Position numbers and translations under genes: made by a program. The notes beneath the pieces were generated by a model that was given only the letters and a program-made list of their open reading frames with translations, was not told where the DNA came from and searched no databases. From contig NZ_FOYO01000001.1 in the NCBI RefSeq assembly GCF_900111945.1, forward strand, positions 1,743,751 to 1,807,750: a DNA stretch of 64,000 bases, read 5' to 3'. Within the stretch, counting starts at the first letter, position 1; the number at the start of each line of letters is the position of its first letter. The DNA comes from Litoreibacter janthinus (GTDB lineage Bacteria; Pseudomonadota; Alphaproteobacteria; Rhodobacterales; Rhodobacteraceae). Positions 1 through 9,245 of this stretch are shown piece after piece.

Positions 1-522
1 CTCGATCACCTTGTTCTGGTCCAGCAGCGTGAGTTTGCCGTCCACTTCCAGCACGCGCTGGATTACGAACATCACGTCGGCGCGGCCAGCGTCATATTCA
101 TCAAACACGATGGCGGTCGGGTTGCGCAGCGCCCAAGGTAGGATGCCCTCTTGGAATTCGGTGACCTGCATCCCGTCTTTCAGCTTGATGGCGTCTTTAC
201 CGATCAGGTCGATCCGAGAGATGTGGCTGTCGAGGTTCACACGCACGCACGGCCAGTTCAGGCGCGACGCGACTTGCTCGATATGGGTGGATTTACCTGT
301 GCCGTGATAGCCTTGGATCATCACCCGACGATTGTGAGTGAAGCCAGCAAGAATCGCGAGGGTCGTGTCGCGGTCAAACTTGTAGGTGCTGTCGATTTCT
401 GGGACGCGGTCCGAACGGTCGGCAAAGCCCTTGACCTTCATGTCGCTGTCGATGCCAAAAACTTCCCGAACCGAGATATCTTCGGTGGGTTTCGCGTTCA
501 AATCCATGCTGCCGTCGGCCAT
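1..522 (-). CDS. cobS: Cobaltochelatase subunit CobS, N-terminal part (gene cut by window edge)
   Basis: This is the AAA+ ATPase subunit of the aerobic cobaltochelatase, which with CobN and CobT inserts cobalt into hydrogenobyrinic acid diamide during cobalamin synthesis. The 174 visible residues start MADGSMDLNA and contain a Walker A motif (GYHGTGKS) and a Walker B segment (IVFDEYD), in the order expected for CobS. The start at 522 is supported by the family N-terminus. The C-terminal half lies beyond position 1. A DnaJ-domain gene lies immediately upstream on the same strand, the usual order in Rhodobacterales. Family assignment is firm; only the remainder is unseen. Confidence 0.93.
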   Translation of the reverse strand, partial: MADGSMDLNAKPTEDISVREVFGIDSDMKVKGFADRSDRVPEIDSTYKFDRDTTLAILAGFTHNRRVMIQGYHGTGKSTHIEQVASRLNWPCVRVNLDSHISRIDLIGKDAIKLKDGMQVTEFQEGILPWALRNPTAIVFDEYDAGRADVMFVIQRVLEVDGKLTLLDQNKVIE

Positions 523-673
523 TTTTTCGTTCCCTCAGAATAACCCCATCGGGATGCAACATATCTTGGGGAAGGGCAAGGGGAAGGCCCGCCACAGATC
601 GTCGTTTGCGACGAAATCGTAGGGGCGCAAGTTTTCGTTCCGATAGAGCAGGCGCGAAAGCCCGCGAGGGGCC

Positions 674-1312
674 CTAACCCGAGAAGTTGCGACTGTCTTT
701 AAGCTGGTCCCAAGCCCAGACGACCTGCTGCAACTGCTCTTCATCCGCGCGGTTGCCGCCGTTCATGTCGGGGTGCAGGTCTTTGATCAGGCTCTTGTAC
801 TTTTTGCGCAAGTCTTGCTTGCTCATGTGCACTGTGCCCTCAAGAATTTCGAGTGCCTTGCGCTCGGTGGCGGGCAGCTTACGCCCCGCGCCATTTGGAT
901 TGCGCCCCGGATTGCGGGTGGCGTTCTCGCCCAGCACGGCCATCGGATCGTCCACGCCAAGGCGGGACCAAGCACGCTGCTCCTCGCCCTTTTTCATCGG
1001 TTTGGTTGGACGCTCCCAGACCTTGTCCGAAGACATCTGCCGCTCCATTTCTTCCTGCGTGTGGGTCTCGAAGAAATTCCACTTCAGATTGTATTCGCGG
1101 ACATGCGCCTGGCAGAACCAGTAATAGTCGTCCAACACGTCGGGCGATTTGGGCGCGCGGTATTTGCCCGCCTCTTGGCAATCCGGCGCTTCGCAGGTCC
1201 GTTGCGATGTCTCCACGGCACCCGACATCCCACGACGGCCTTTGGCACGGCGGGCTTTGTCGCTCTTTGCAGAGATATCGAATTCAAACGGATCAAACGG
1301 AGGGCGGGCCAT
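674..1312 (-). CDS. DnaJ (J) domain-containing protein
   Basis: A 212-residue protein whose C-terminal 60 residues are a J domain: helix II, the HPD tripeptide (LHPDMNGG) and a following helix (QLQQVVWAWDQL). The N-terminal two thirds have a Cys/His-bearing stretch (CEAPDCQEAG ... YYWFCQAH) that could bind metal. J-domain proteins stimulate Hsp70 ATPase activity; the client is unknown. It lies 151 bases upstream of cobS on the same strand and diverges from bolA. This gene pairing with cobS is common in alphaproteobacteria, but a role in cobaltochelatase assembly is only inference. Confidence 0.9.
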   Translation of the reverse strand: MARPPFDPFEFDISAKSDKARRAKGRRGMSGAVETSQRTCEAPDCQEAGKYRAPKSPDVLDDYYWFCQAHVREYNLKWNFFETHTQEEMERQMSSDKVWERPTKPMKKGEEQRAWSRLGVDDPMAVLGENATRNPGRNPNGAGRKLPATERKALEILEGTVHMSKQDLRKKYKSLIKDLHPDMNGGNRADEEQLQQVVWAWDQLKDSRNFSG

Positions 1313-1386
1313 GACTTAACCTTTTCGACTCGGAACAATCACTTTAAGGTTTTGAGCACTGAGGTGAAGGGCCGTTTGGAAAAAAT

Positions 1387-1644
1387 ATGGGTATAACTCA
1401 ACAGATTGACGACAAACTGCGCACAGCCTTTGCGCCGACCTTCCTAGAGGTTGTGGATGACAGCGAAAGCCATCGCGGGCATGGCGGCTATCAAGAAGGC
1501 GGGGAGAGCCATTTCAACGTGGCGATCCGTGCGGAGGCTTTTGCCGACATGTCGCGGATTCAACGACACCGCGCGGTGCATGCCGCCTTGGGCCCCGACC
1601 TTATCGGCCGGATCCACGCGTTGGCGTTGGACATTTCCGCTTAG
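1387..1644 (+). CDS. bolA: BolA family protein
   Basis: An 85-residue BolA-fold protein. Visible hallmarks are the N-terminal helix (QQIDDKLRTAF), the D-S-E-S-H-R-G-H segment carrying the conserved histidine, the ESHFNV strand and the RHRAVHAAL helix. BolA proteins partner monothiol glutaredoxins and take part in Fe-S cluster handling and regulation. The gene diverges from the J-domain gene with 74 bases between starts, so the two probably share a promoter region. Its stop is three bases from the convergent stop of the DUF4177 gene. Confidence 0.92.
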   Translation: MGITQQIDDKLRTAFAPTFLEVVDDSESHRGHGGYQEGGESHFNVAIRAEAFADMSRIQRHRAVHAALGPDLIGRIHALALDISA

Positions 1645-1646
1645 CT

Positions 1647-2087
1647 CTATTCGGCTGCGACGCCGCGTTTGTCGTCGTCAGCGGCTTCATCCGGCTCCAT
1701 GAACCCTTCGGGAGCGGGGCCAGCGGCGGCGTCACGGCTCAGAACGGGCTCGGCGCGCGCGGCTTCTTCAGGCTCCGGCTTGGGGTCAGGTGCCGCTACA
1801 ACAGGGGCAGCCACAACAGCAGGTGCTGCGACTTCGTCTGCGGCGACGTCTTCGGCCAGGGCGCGGCGGAAGACCAGCAGGGAGTGGTATTTGACCGTCT
1901 TGCCAGTCAGCCCCTGACGCTCTTCACAGGGCAGGGTTTCGGCGCGTTGGTATTCCCAGCCTTCGGCTGCCATCTCGTTCATCAAAGAGCTGATGGTGTT
2001 GGCAAACTTGGCTTCTGTGCCGCGAACTTTGCGCACGGATTTGCCCTTCCGCGGCGCTGGCACAACTTGGTATTCAAACTTCGACAT
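1647..2087 (-). CDS. DUF4177 domain-containing protein
   Basis: A 146-residue protein. The first ~80 residues match the DUF4177 pattern (FEYQVVPAP ... EGWEYQRAETLP ... YHSLLVFRR), a small alpha-beta domain of unknown function. The C-terminal ~65 residues are low-complexity, rich in Ala, Pro, Glu and Asp and probably disordered. The gene converges with bolA with only two bases between stops. No catalytic motif is visible. Function unknown; family assignment is good because the EGWEYQRAE motif is diagnostic. Confidence 0.85.
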   Translation of the reverse strand: MSKFEYQVVPAPRKGKSVRKVRGTEAKFANTISSLMNEMAAEGWEYQRAETLPCEERQGLTGKTVKYHSLLVFRRALAEDVAADEVAAPAVVAAPVVAAPDPKPEPEEAARAEPVLSRDAAAGPAPEGFMEPDEAADDDKRGVAAE

Positions 2088-2163
2088 GGCACGTATCCCC
2101 CTGCACCGGAAGATTTGGTGTTACAAAAGCCCCGCATCTGAGTCCAGTGAAAGCAGCGTAACC

Positions 2164-2421
2164 TCAACTCAATTGGTGCGCTGATGCCACGGCACCGCAG
2201 TGGCTATACATCCCGATCAGCCCTAGCAAAATTCAAGTGATTTGATTGATCGCCAAAGCATGAGACAGGCTCACCAGAACAAGGCTCACGCCGTTGATGA
2301 TGCTGATGCAATAGGCGCAGCTGTTACCATCAAGCCAGCCCATCTGATTTCCCGTAAAGCCGACCAGACAGGTGACAAATCCACATCGTCCGACGGCTTG
2401 GCAAATTGTGCTGGGGTCCAT
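2164..2421 (-). pseudogene. Relic of a CBU_0592-like small membrane protein, interrupted by an in-frame TGA
   Basis: Reading from 2421 gives a membrane-protein-like frame with the segment QMGWLDGNSCAYC and then LVLVSLSHA, the pattern I know from small CBU_0592-type membrane proteins (Q-x-GW-x-DGNS ... LVLISL). A TGA at 2233-2235 stops the frame where the family normally has Trp in its last helix. Reading through it restores a hydrophobic ILLGLIGMY segment to the next stop at 2164. The most economical reading is a Trp to stop mutation in an otherwise almost complete gene. A sequencing error or a genuinely shorter protein are alternatives. Confidence 0.5.
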
Positions 2422-2879
2422 TCGGGACTCCGAAACTCGAAAAGCTGTGAAGGCGACGTTGGGGCACTGCGTCCCGGCCGCGCCTCAATGCGAAAGCAAC
2501 AGGTGTCTGAAAACCGTGCGCCGCCGTGCAGCGGTCGCAGCGTTTCGAAGATGCTAACGCTTGCCCGCTATATCTTGCCGCCGGTACCGCGTGAAGGGCT
2601 GACACCCTTTGCACACAAGACACAATGAAACATGCGGCAGTTCGTTCGGGCTGCTGGCGTTTCGCGAAACAATGGCCGCTGGAGGGGAAACCTTCTGGGG
2701 GAACCGCATGGATCAGGTCGTCTGCCTCAGGTGGCGCCACCATTTCGCCAAAATAACGCGAGACGCTTTCCCCCGCCATGGCATGCCAGCCGTTGGCGGG
2801 CGAAGGTGCGTCGACAGGCGCCCCACGTGCTACGGTTTAAGATCGCTATACCGACCAAGTGCTTTCAACAGTTGATTGG
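2422..2879. other. 458-base stretch with no recognisable gene
   Basis: Open frames exist on both strands here, the longest running on the minus strand from 2779, but their translations are rich in Arg, Ser, His and Cys, share no motif I know, and overlap each other. With the relic gene next to it, this may be decayed coding DNA. No hairpin followed by a T-run was seen. Confidence 0.5.
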
Positions 2880-3332
2880 CTAGGCGACTTGCTCCGCGTC
2901 CAACACCTCGGCAAAATTCTTGAAGAACTTCGCGGCGATTTTTTTGGCTGTGCTCTGGATCAGGCGGCTGCCCAATTGCGCAAGCTTGCCGCCGATTTGT
3001 GCTTTGGCATCATATGTCAGGATCGTGTTGTCGCCATCTGCCACCAGCGTGACATCCGCGCCGCCTTTGGCATGGCCAGCCGCGCCGCCATTGCCTTGAC
3101 CCGTCAGTGAAAACGCATCAGGCGCACCGCTTTTGTCGAGTTGAACATCACCGCTGAACCGCGCCTTGACTGGCCCGACCTTCAGCACGATCTTGGCCTC
3201 CAGCTCCGTATCGGAATGCTGGACCAGTTCTTCACATCCCGGAATGCACTGTCGCAAAATTTCTGGGTCGTTCAGCGCCGCATAAACCCGCTCCTTAGGG
3301 GCGTTGATTATGATTTCGTCTTTGAGTTCCAT
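2880..3332 (-). CDS. coxG: CO dehydrogenase accessory protein CoxG (SRPBCC fold)
   Basis: A 150-residue SRPBCC/START-like protein of the CoxG family. It starts MELKDEIIINAPKERVYAAL and has the family segments DPEILRQCIPGCEEL and GPVKARFSG, plus a C-terminal amphipathic stretch (KKIAAKFFKNF). CoxG is reported to help attach CO dehydrogenase to the inner face of the cytoplasmic membrane. It is the last gene of the cox operon, separated from coxF by a 110-base gap. An AAGGTAAGA ribosome-binding site precedes the ATG. CoxG homologues also occur with other molybdenum hydroxylases, but here the operon fixes the context. Confidence 0.9.
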   Translation of the reverse strand: MELKDEIIINAPKERVYAALNDPEILRQCIPGCEELVQHSDTELEAKIVLKVGPVKARFSGDVQLDKSGAPDAFSLTGQGNGGAAGHAKGGADVTLVADGDNTILTYDAKAQIGGKLAQLGSRLIQSTAKKIAAKFFKNFAEVLDAEQVA

Positions 3333-3442
3333 GGTCTTACCTTTTCAACAGCAGGGAAATTTAATGGACGCAAGCGTGTCGGCCTGCTCTGGGGTGAGCG
3401 CAGATTTGCGGCGCATTGCGCGCAGCAGCCTTTTCAACGCTC

Positions 3443-4219
3443 TCATCGCGTTGCAGCCTTTGCCAAAATCGCGCGCTTTGCTTGTGTTAGTTCCGCAAGG
3501 ATCGACAGAGCGATTTCAGCCGGTGTAACCGCCCCGATATTGAGGCCGGCAGGCGCGTGCACAGCCGCAATTTGCGCGGCATTTATGCCTGCGGACGCCA
3601 ATTTGTCCGACAAGGTCGCGAACTTTTTGGTGCTGCCAACAAACGCAACGTAATCCGCTGTATCAGCCAACCCGGTTTGAAGTGCCGCAAGGTCGCCTTG
3701 TCCTTGGGTCGCGATCACCAAATATCGGGCGCGGCCGGGCAGGCGGGACGGCAAAGGCGCGTCAGACGCCGCCGCAGCAACCGCCCAGCCGAATTGGGGG
3801 GCCAGCTCTAGCAGCTTTGCAGCCACAGGGGATTGTCCGAAGATCAGCAGGTCAGGTTCGGGCAGATGCGGCTCGATGAAAATGTCGATAGTGCCTTTTG
3901 ACGGGCAACCATTGCGTGCAAACCGGACGCCATCCACATCATCGCCAGCCTTCACGCCTTTCACTTCAAGGTCTTCCTCCGGCGCAACAGAGATGAACTG
4001 CGGCTGACCGGTTGCATAGGCCCGCAACGTCGCCTCCTTGATCGCACCCTTCACGCATCCGCCGCCGAGCCAGCCCTCTAGGATTGTCCCGTCTTCGCGC
4101 AGCAAGGCTTTTGCGCCCGGCTTGGCCGCCGTCGTGCCTGCGGTGCGGACGATCGTAGCAACGGCGAAGTAATCCTCCCCCTCTTGCAACCCGTGTTCCA
4201 TGATTTGTTTGGGTGTCAT
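3443..4219 (-). CDS. coxF: XdhC/CoxF-family molybdoenzyme maturation protein
   Basis: A 258-residue XdhC/CoxI-type protein. The N-terminal XdhC domain shows GTTAAKPGAKALL and the GGCVKGAI motif; the C-terminal Rossmann-like domain shows LLIFGQSPVAAKL and ends with the GLNIGAVTPAEIALSI signature. Proteins of this family handle the molybdenum cofactor before insertion into hydroxylases. The ATG overlaps the stop of coxE (ATGA), implying translational coupling. By position between coxE and coxG it corresponds to CoxF of Afipia (Oligotropha) carboxidovorans. Confidence 0.88.
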   Translation of the reverse strand: MTPKQIMEHGLQEGEDYFAVATIVRTAGTTAAKPGAKALLREDGTILEGWLGGGCVKGAIKEATLRAYATGQPQFISVAPEEDLEVKGVKAGDDVDGVRFARNGCPSKGTIDIFIEPHLPEPDLLIFGQSPVAAKLLELAPQFGWAVAAAASDAPLPSRLPGRARYLVIATQGQGDLAALQTGLADTADYVAFVGSTKKFATLSDKLASAGINAAQIAAVHAPAGLNIGAVTPAEIALSILAELTQAKRAILAKAATR

Positions 4220-5403
4220 AGCTTGGCCAGCTCCTGCTCAAGCGCCGCAAGGTCGTCCAGCGTGTTGGCCGCGCGAAACAAATCAAGATGCGGCAAGGCC
4301 TCCGCCATGGCGCGTGCGGTCGGCGCGTAGCCGTCCCAGCCTTTAAGCGGGTTAAGCCAGATGATCTTGCAGCCCCGTTTTTTCAGGCGGATCAACGCAT
4401 CCGAAATCCCGTCAGGTGTGTCAGTGTCGTAGCCATCCGAGAGGATTATTACGACGGTGCGGTTGTCGACAAACCGGCGGCCATAGGTGCCGGCGAAATT
4501 GTTCAGGCTCTCCCCGATCTTCGAGCCACCGGCGAACCCGTCCGCCAACAAGGACAACCGCGCCAATGCGCGCAACGCATCCTTGTCGCGCAAAGCCTCG
4601 GTGATCCGCACCAAACGCGTATGGAAGAGGTAGGCATCGGCTTTGGAATCCGCCCGCATCAGCCCCGCCAAGAAGGCCAGAAAAATGCGCGAATAGACGG
4701 TCATCGACCCAGATACATCGCAGATGGCGGTCAGCCGCAACATGCGGTCAGGTCGGTGGCGCTTTGGCAGAGCAAAAGGCTCGCCGCCGGTCGCCAAGCT
4801 TTGCCGCATGACTTTGCGAAAATGGATTTGGTCTCCTTTGCGGGCGGCTTTGCGGCGGCGCGATCTACGATCCCGCAGGGCCGCGCCAAGCCGCAGGGCA
4901 ATTTTCTCCGCCGCCTCGATATCTTCAGGCCGCACGATGTCGCGCAGGTCCTTTTTGAACAGATTGGCCACGTCGGTGGCGACCAGTTTGCCCTCACCAT
5001 CGCTTTGCGCTTCGCCCTCTGCGCCGTCCGGGGCGCTTATATCGCCTGCGCCGTCGCTGGCTTCGCCATCCGCACGTGCCTCGCGGGAGGAATGGACGTT
5101 TTCATTTTTGTTTGGCTTGATCGTCGGCGTCACGCGGGTTTTAACCCGCCCGCCATTCATCCAGAAACTGTCGAATAACCCGTCAAATTGCGCCGCCTCT
5201 TCGGCGCAGCCGGTGAAGACGGATTTAAGGGCGCGGCGCGCGTCATGCGGGTTTGCAGCGTTGATATGTATGAGGGCTTCCAAGGCGATGCCTGTCTCCC
5301 CCACGCCAAGGCGCAGGCCATTGTTGCGCAGATGAGCCACGAACCCCGCCATGCGGGCGGCGGGCCCCGGGTCACGTGCCGCGAATTTGGTCACGAGGCT
5401 CAT
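4216..5403 (-). CDS. coxE: VWA-domain protein CoxE
   Basis: A 395-residue protein with a C-terminal von Willebrand A domain. The metal-ion-dependent adhesion site begins CDVSGSM near residue 230, with the later VVIILSDGYDTD strand. The middle is a charged low-complexity stretch (roughly residues 100-150, rich in Glu, Asp, Ser and Gly). CoxE works with the MoxR-type ATPase CoxD to build the copper-containing CO dehydrogenase active site. Its start overlaps the coxD stop and its stop overlaps the coxF start, so the three are tightly coupled. Confidence 0.92.
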   Translation of the reverse strand: MSLVTKFAARDPGPAARMAGFVAHLRNNGLRLGVGETGIALEALIHINAANPHDARRALKSVFTGCAEEAAQFDGLFDSFWMNGGRVKTRVTPTIKPNKNENVHSSREARADGEASDGAGDISAPDGAEGEAQSDGEGKLVATDVANLFKKDLRDIVRPEDIEAAEKIALRLGAALRDRRSRRRKAARKGDQIHFRKVMRQSLATGGEPFALPKRHRPDRMLRLTAICDVSGSMTVYSRIFLAFLAGLMRADSKADAYLFHTRLVRITEALRDKDALRALARLSLLADGFAGGSKIGESLNNFAGTYGRRFVDNRTVVIILSDGYDTDTPDGISDALIRLKKRGCKIIWLNPLKGWDGYAPTARAMAEALPHLDLFRAANTLDDLAALEQELAKL

Positions 5404-6275
5404 GCGGCTTTTCCTGCCAGACGCTGAGCGATTTCCGTCGGGATCGCATCGCGGTCCATCTGCGTTTTCAGCAGGGTTGTCAGGGTGGCCTGTAGCGTCG
5501 CAGGATCGTCAGTCAGGTCCGCCACACCAAGCCCCATCAAGGCGGCGGCAAAGTCTAGCATTTCGGCAATGCCCGGTTTCTTCTCCAGCTCCTGTTTGCG
5601 AAGCGCCTGCACGAACCCGACGATCTGCGCGCAAAGCCGGTCGCTGATGTCAGGGTAGCGCGTGACCAGAATGGACAGCTCGGTCTCGTGATCGGGGTAG
5701 GGGACATGAGCGTAAAGACAGCGCCGCCGCAGCGCATCGCTGAGGTCGCGGGTGCCGTTGGCGGTCAGGATCACAATCGGGCGGGTGACCGCGGTGATCG
5801 TGCCCATTTCCGGAATAGTGATTTGAAACTCCGACAGGATTTCAAGCAAATAGGCCTCGAACTCTTCATCCGCCCGATCAATCTCGTCAATCAGCAAAAC
5901 AGGCGCTTTGTCTTGCCGGATTGCCTTGAGCAATGGCCGCTCCAACAGGAACTCGTCCGAGAAAATGCGGGCCTCGACGCTCGCGCCGGTCTCGCCATCC
6001 TCGGAGGCCGCGCGGATCGCTAGCAGCTGGCGTTGGTAATTCCACTCGTAGATTGCCTGGGCGGCATCCAGACCCTCGTAGCATTGCAGACGGATCAATT
6101 GGGTGTCCTCGACAGCTGCCAGCACCCGCGCCACTTCGGTCTTGCCGACACCAGCCGCACCCTCAAGCAACAGCGGCCGCCCGAGTGACAGCGACAAGTG
6201 CAGCGCCATCGCCAGATCGCCCGAGGCAATATACCCCTGATCGGCCATCGCCTTTTGCAACGTGGTCCAAGTCAT
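5400..6275 (-). CDS. coxD: MoxR-type AAA+ ATPase CoxD
   Basis: A 291-residue AAA+ ATPase of the MoxR class. Visible motifs are Walker A (GAAGVGKTE), Walker B (LLIDEIDRADE), sensor 1 (ILTANGTRDL) and the arginine-finger region (ALRRRCLY). In A. carboxidovorans CoxD takes part in sulfuration and copper insertion in the CoxL active site. I place the start at MTWTTLQKA because GGAGG sits seven bases upstream; an in-frame start five codons earlier is possible. The gene follows coxL by 51 bases. Confidence 0.93.
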   Translation of the reverse strand: MTWTTLQKAMADQGYIASGDLAMALHLSLSLGRPLLLEGAAGVGKTEVARVLAAVEDTQLIRLQCYEGLDAAQAIYEWNYQRQLLAIRAASEDGETGASVEARIFSDEFLLERPLLKAIRQDKAPVLLIDEIDRADEEFEAYLLEILSEFQITIPEMGTITAVTRPIVILTANGTRDLSDALRRRCLYAHVPYPDHETELSILVTRYPDISDRLCAQIVGFVQALRKQELEKKPGIAEMLDFAAALMGLGVADLTDDPATLQATLTTLLKTQMDRDAIPTEIAQRLAGKAA

Positions 6276-6326
6276 AGAAGTCCTCCCCAAAGGGCGGGCC
6301 GCGTGATGCGGCCCGCGCCTGAGCTT

Positions 6327-8741
6327 TTAGTCGTGCATGCCAAGCGTGTTGGCGGTTTGCCAAATCCGCCAGTGGTCATGCGGCATGTTGGTGTGACGGT
6401 TGCCAAACGGGCGGAACGCGTCCTGCACGGCGTTCGAGAAGCACGGCACGCCGCCCACATGCGGGCTTTCGCCGACGCCCTTGGCCCCAATCGGGTGATG
6501 CGGGCTGGGGGTGACTGTGAAGTCCGTCTCGTAGTTTGGCACTTCCCAGGCCGTTGGCAGGAAGAAGTCCATCAACGTCCCCGTCTTGACGTTGCCCATG
6601 TCGTCATAGGCAATCTCCTGCCCCAAGGCGACGGCAAGGGCTTCTGTCAGACCACCGTGGATTTGGCCCTCGATCACCATCGGGTTGATCCGCGTTCCGC
6701 AATCATCCAGCGCGTAGAAGCGGCGGATTTCCGGCACGCCCGTATCGACGTCGATATCCATGACGCAAACATAGGCACCAAACGGATAGGTCATGTTGGG
6801 CGGATCGTAGTAGCTGACCGCTTCCAGACCCGGCTCAAGACCCGGGATGACTTGGTTGTAGGCGGCGTAAGCGATCTCCTTCATCGTTTTGAACCGCTCC
6901 GGCGCGCCTTTGACTGCGAACCGGTCCACGTCGAATTCTACGTCGTCGTCATGAACCTCAAGGAGATATGCGGCGATCATCTGCGCCTTGGCGCGGATTT
7001 TGCGGCCGGCCATCGCCGTGGCGGCCCCCGCAACAGGCGTGGAGCGGGACCCGTAAGTGCCAAGACCATAGGGCGCCGTATCTGTATCGCCTTCCTCAAT
7101 CGTGATGCTGTCAGCGGACAGACCGATCTCGGTCGCAAGTATCTGCGCGAAGGTCGTGGCATGGCCCTGACCCTGAGAGATGGTGCCCAGACGCGCCACA
7201 GCCGATCCGGTGGGGTGAATGCGGATTTCGCAGCTGTCGAACATCCCCATTCCGAGGATGTCGCAGTTCTTGACCGGTCCGGCCCCGACGATCTCGGTAA
7301 AGAACGACAGCCCGATGCCCATCACCTTGCGGGTTTTCCCTGCTTTGAAATCCTCAACCCGTTGGGCTTGCTCCGCGCGTAGGCCCTTGTAGTCGACCGC
7401 TTTCAAGGCTTTGTCCCATGCGGTTTGGTAGTCGCCGGAATCGTATTCCCAGCCCAAAGCCGCCGTGTAGGGGAACTGTTCTTTCTTGATGAAGTTGATC
7501 GAGCGCAGCTCCGCCGGATCCATGTTCAACTCGATGGCAAGGACTTCGATCATCCGCTCGATGAAATACACCGCTTCGGTCACACGGAAAGAACAGCGAT
7601 AGGACACACCGCCCGGAGCCTTGTTGGTATAGACGCCGTCCACGCCCAGATAGGCGACAGGGATGTCATAGGAGCCCGTGCAGATGTTCATGAAACCCGC
7701 CGGGAATTTGGTCGGGTCGGCACATGCATCAAACGCACCGTGGTCCGCCGTCACATGGCAATGCAGACCGGTGATCTTGCCCTCTTTGGTGGCGCTGATC
7801 TTGCCCTTCATCCAGTAGTCGCGTGCGAAGGCGGTGGACATCAGGTTTTCCATCCGGTCCTCGACCCATTTCACCGGGACCCCCGTCACGATGGACGCAA
7901 CGATCGCGCAGACATAGCCGGGGTAGACGCCCACCTTGTTGCCGAAACCGCCGCCAATATCTGGCGAGATCACGCGGATGTTGTGCTCTTCGATACCAGA
8001 CAGCAGGGAAGCCACGGTGCGCACCACATGTGGCGCTTGGAAGGTGCCGTAAACCGTCAGCTTGCCGTTCACCTTGTCCATTGAGGCGACCGCTCCGCAG
8101 GTCTCCAACGGGCACGGGTGCGTGCGGTGGTAATACATCTCGGCCTCGGCCACGACTTCGGCGTTGTCGATCACCTGTTCGGTGGCCTCCTGATCGCCCG
8201 CTTCCCACGTGAAGATATGGTTGTGATGTTTGCGGGGGCCATGCGCACCGGGTGCAGTCGGGTCAAGATCTTCGCGCAGGACGACATCCGATTGAAGGGA
8301 CTCAAACGGGTCGACGATCACCTCAAGCTCTTCGTAATCCACTTCGACCAGTTCCACCGCGTCAGCGGCAACGTATCGGTCAGAGGCCACTACGAACGCC
8401 ACCTCTTGGCCTTGGAACAGCACCTTGCCGTCTGCCAGTACCATCTGTTTGTCACCAGCCAGCGTTGGCATCCAATGCAGGCCCAGCGGTTCAAGGTCCT
8501 TGGCGGTCAGCACCGCAACCACACCAGGCAGCGCCATTGCCGCGTCGATGTTGATCGACTTGACCCGCGCGTGCGCATAGGGGGAGCGCACGAAGTCGCC
8601 ATGCAACATGCCGGGCAGCTTCACGTCGTCAACGTAATTGCCCTTGCCTTGGGTGAAGCGCGCGTCTTCCACCCGCTTGCGCGAGCAGCCCATGCCCTTG
8701 AGACCAGCGACCCGATCTTCGCGTGTGATTTCGTCCTTCAT
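6327..8741 (-). CDS. coxL: Aerobic CO dehydrogenase large subunit, form I (Mo-Cu active site)
   Basis: An 804-residue molybdopterin-binding subunit that oxidises CO with water to CO2. The active-site loop reads SYRCSFR around Cys383, the form I signature (AYxCSFR), with the copper-ligating Cys and the flanking SFR intact and only the first Ala replaced by Ser. The loop is not the AYRGAGR of form II. Other family segments are [14 protein letters not shown] and, near the C-terminus, [11 protein letters not shown] with the catalytic Glu. The start overlaps the coxS stop (ATGA). The coxM-coxS-coxL order is that of form I operons. Confidence 0.96.
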   Translation of the reverse strand: MKDEITREDRVAGLKGMGCSRKRVEDARFTQGKGNYVDDVKLPGMLHGDFVRSPYAHARVKSINIDAAMALPGVVAVLTAKDLEPLGLHWMPTLAGDKQMVLADGKVLFQGQEVAFVVASDRYVAADAVELVEVDYEELEVIVDPFESLQSDVVLREDLDPTAPGAHGPRKHHNHIFTWEAGDQEATEQVIDNAEVVAEAEMYYHRTHPCPLETCGAVASMDKVNGKLTVYGTFQAPHVVRTVASLLSGIEEHNIRVISPDIGGGFGNKVGVYPGYVCAIVASIVTGVPVKWVEDRMENLMSTAFARDYWMKGKISATKEGKITGLHCHVTADHGAFDACADPTKFPAGFMNICTGSYDIPVAYLGVDGVYTNKAPGGVSYRCSFRVTEAVYFIERMIEVLAIELNMDPAELRSINFIKKEQFPYTAALGWEYDSGDYQTAWDKALKAVDYKGLRAEQAQRVEDFKAGKTRKVMGIGLSFFTEIVGAGPVKNCDILGMGMFDSCEIRIHPTGSAVARLGTISQGQGHATTFAQILATEIGLSADSITIEEGDTDTAPYGLGTYGSRSTPVAGAATAMAGRKIRAKAQMIAAYLLEVHDDDVEFDVDRFAVKGAPERFKTMKEIAYAAYNQVIPGLEPGLEAVSYYDPPNMTYPFGAYVCVMDIDVDTGVPEIRRFYALDDCGTRINPMVIEGQIHGGLTEALAVALGQEIAYDDMGNVKTGTLMDFFLPTAWEVPNYETDFTVTPSPHHPIGAKGVGESPHVGGVPCFSNAVQDAFRPFGNRHTNMPHDHWRIWQTANTLGMHD

Positions 8742-9232
8742 AGTGCCGCCTCCTTGGCTGCGTTCATCTCAGACGCTGCTGACAGAATAGATTTCACGAT
8801 GTTCTGGTAACCGGTGCAGCGGCAGATATTGCCCGCGATGCCAAAGCGGACCTCTTCCTCGGTCGGGTTCGGGTTCTCTTCCAGCAGCTTGGCCGCGCGG
8901 GTGATCATACCCGGTGTGCAGAACCCGCATTGAAGGCCGTGATGCTCTTTGAAGTTCTCTTGCAGCACATGCAGCGCATCGGGCGAGCCGAGGCCTTCGA
9001 TCGTGGTGACTTCGGCTCCGTTGGCTTGCGCCACGAATACAGTGCAGGATTTCACCGACTTGCCGTTCATCGTGACGGTGCAGGCACCGCAATGCGATGT
9101 CTCACAGCCCACATGCGGGCCGGTGATGTTGAGCTTTTCGCGCAGCGCGTAGATCAGCAGCTCGCGCGGTTCTGCGAGGAATTCGTGATCCTCGCCATTC
9201 ACGTTCAATTTGACGTGCATCTTGTTTGACAT
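8738..9232 (-). CDS. coxS: CO dehydrogenase small subunit (2x 2Fe-2S)
   Basis: A 164-residue iron-sulfur subunit carrying electrons from the CoxL molybdenum site to the CoxM flavin. The N-terminal plant-type 2Fe-2S ferredoxin domain shows [11 protein letters not shown]; the C-terminal helical 2Fe-2S domain shows CGFCTPGM and [11 protein letters not shown] chose the start at [10 protein letters not shown] because GGGAGG lies about nine bases upstream, overlapping the coxM stop; a frame extending 17 codons further lacks family support. Confidence 0.96.
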   Translation of the reverse strand: MSNKMHVKLNVNGEDHEFLAEPRELLIYALREKLNITGPHVGCETSHCGACTVTMNGKSVKSCTVFVAQANGAEVTTIEGLGSPDALHVLQENFKEHHGLQCGFCTPGMITRAAKLLEENPNPTEEEVRFGIAGNICRCTGYQNIVKSILSAASEMNAAKEAAL

Positions 9233-9245
9233 GGTGTGTTCCTCC

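Noticed and set aside
2330..2779. 149-codon open frame on the minus strand
   Set aside because: Translation is Arg/Ser/Cys-rich with no motif, and it overlaps the better-supported membrane-protein relic in another frame.
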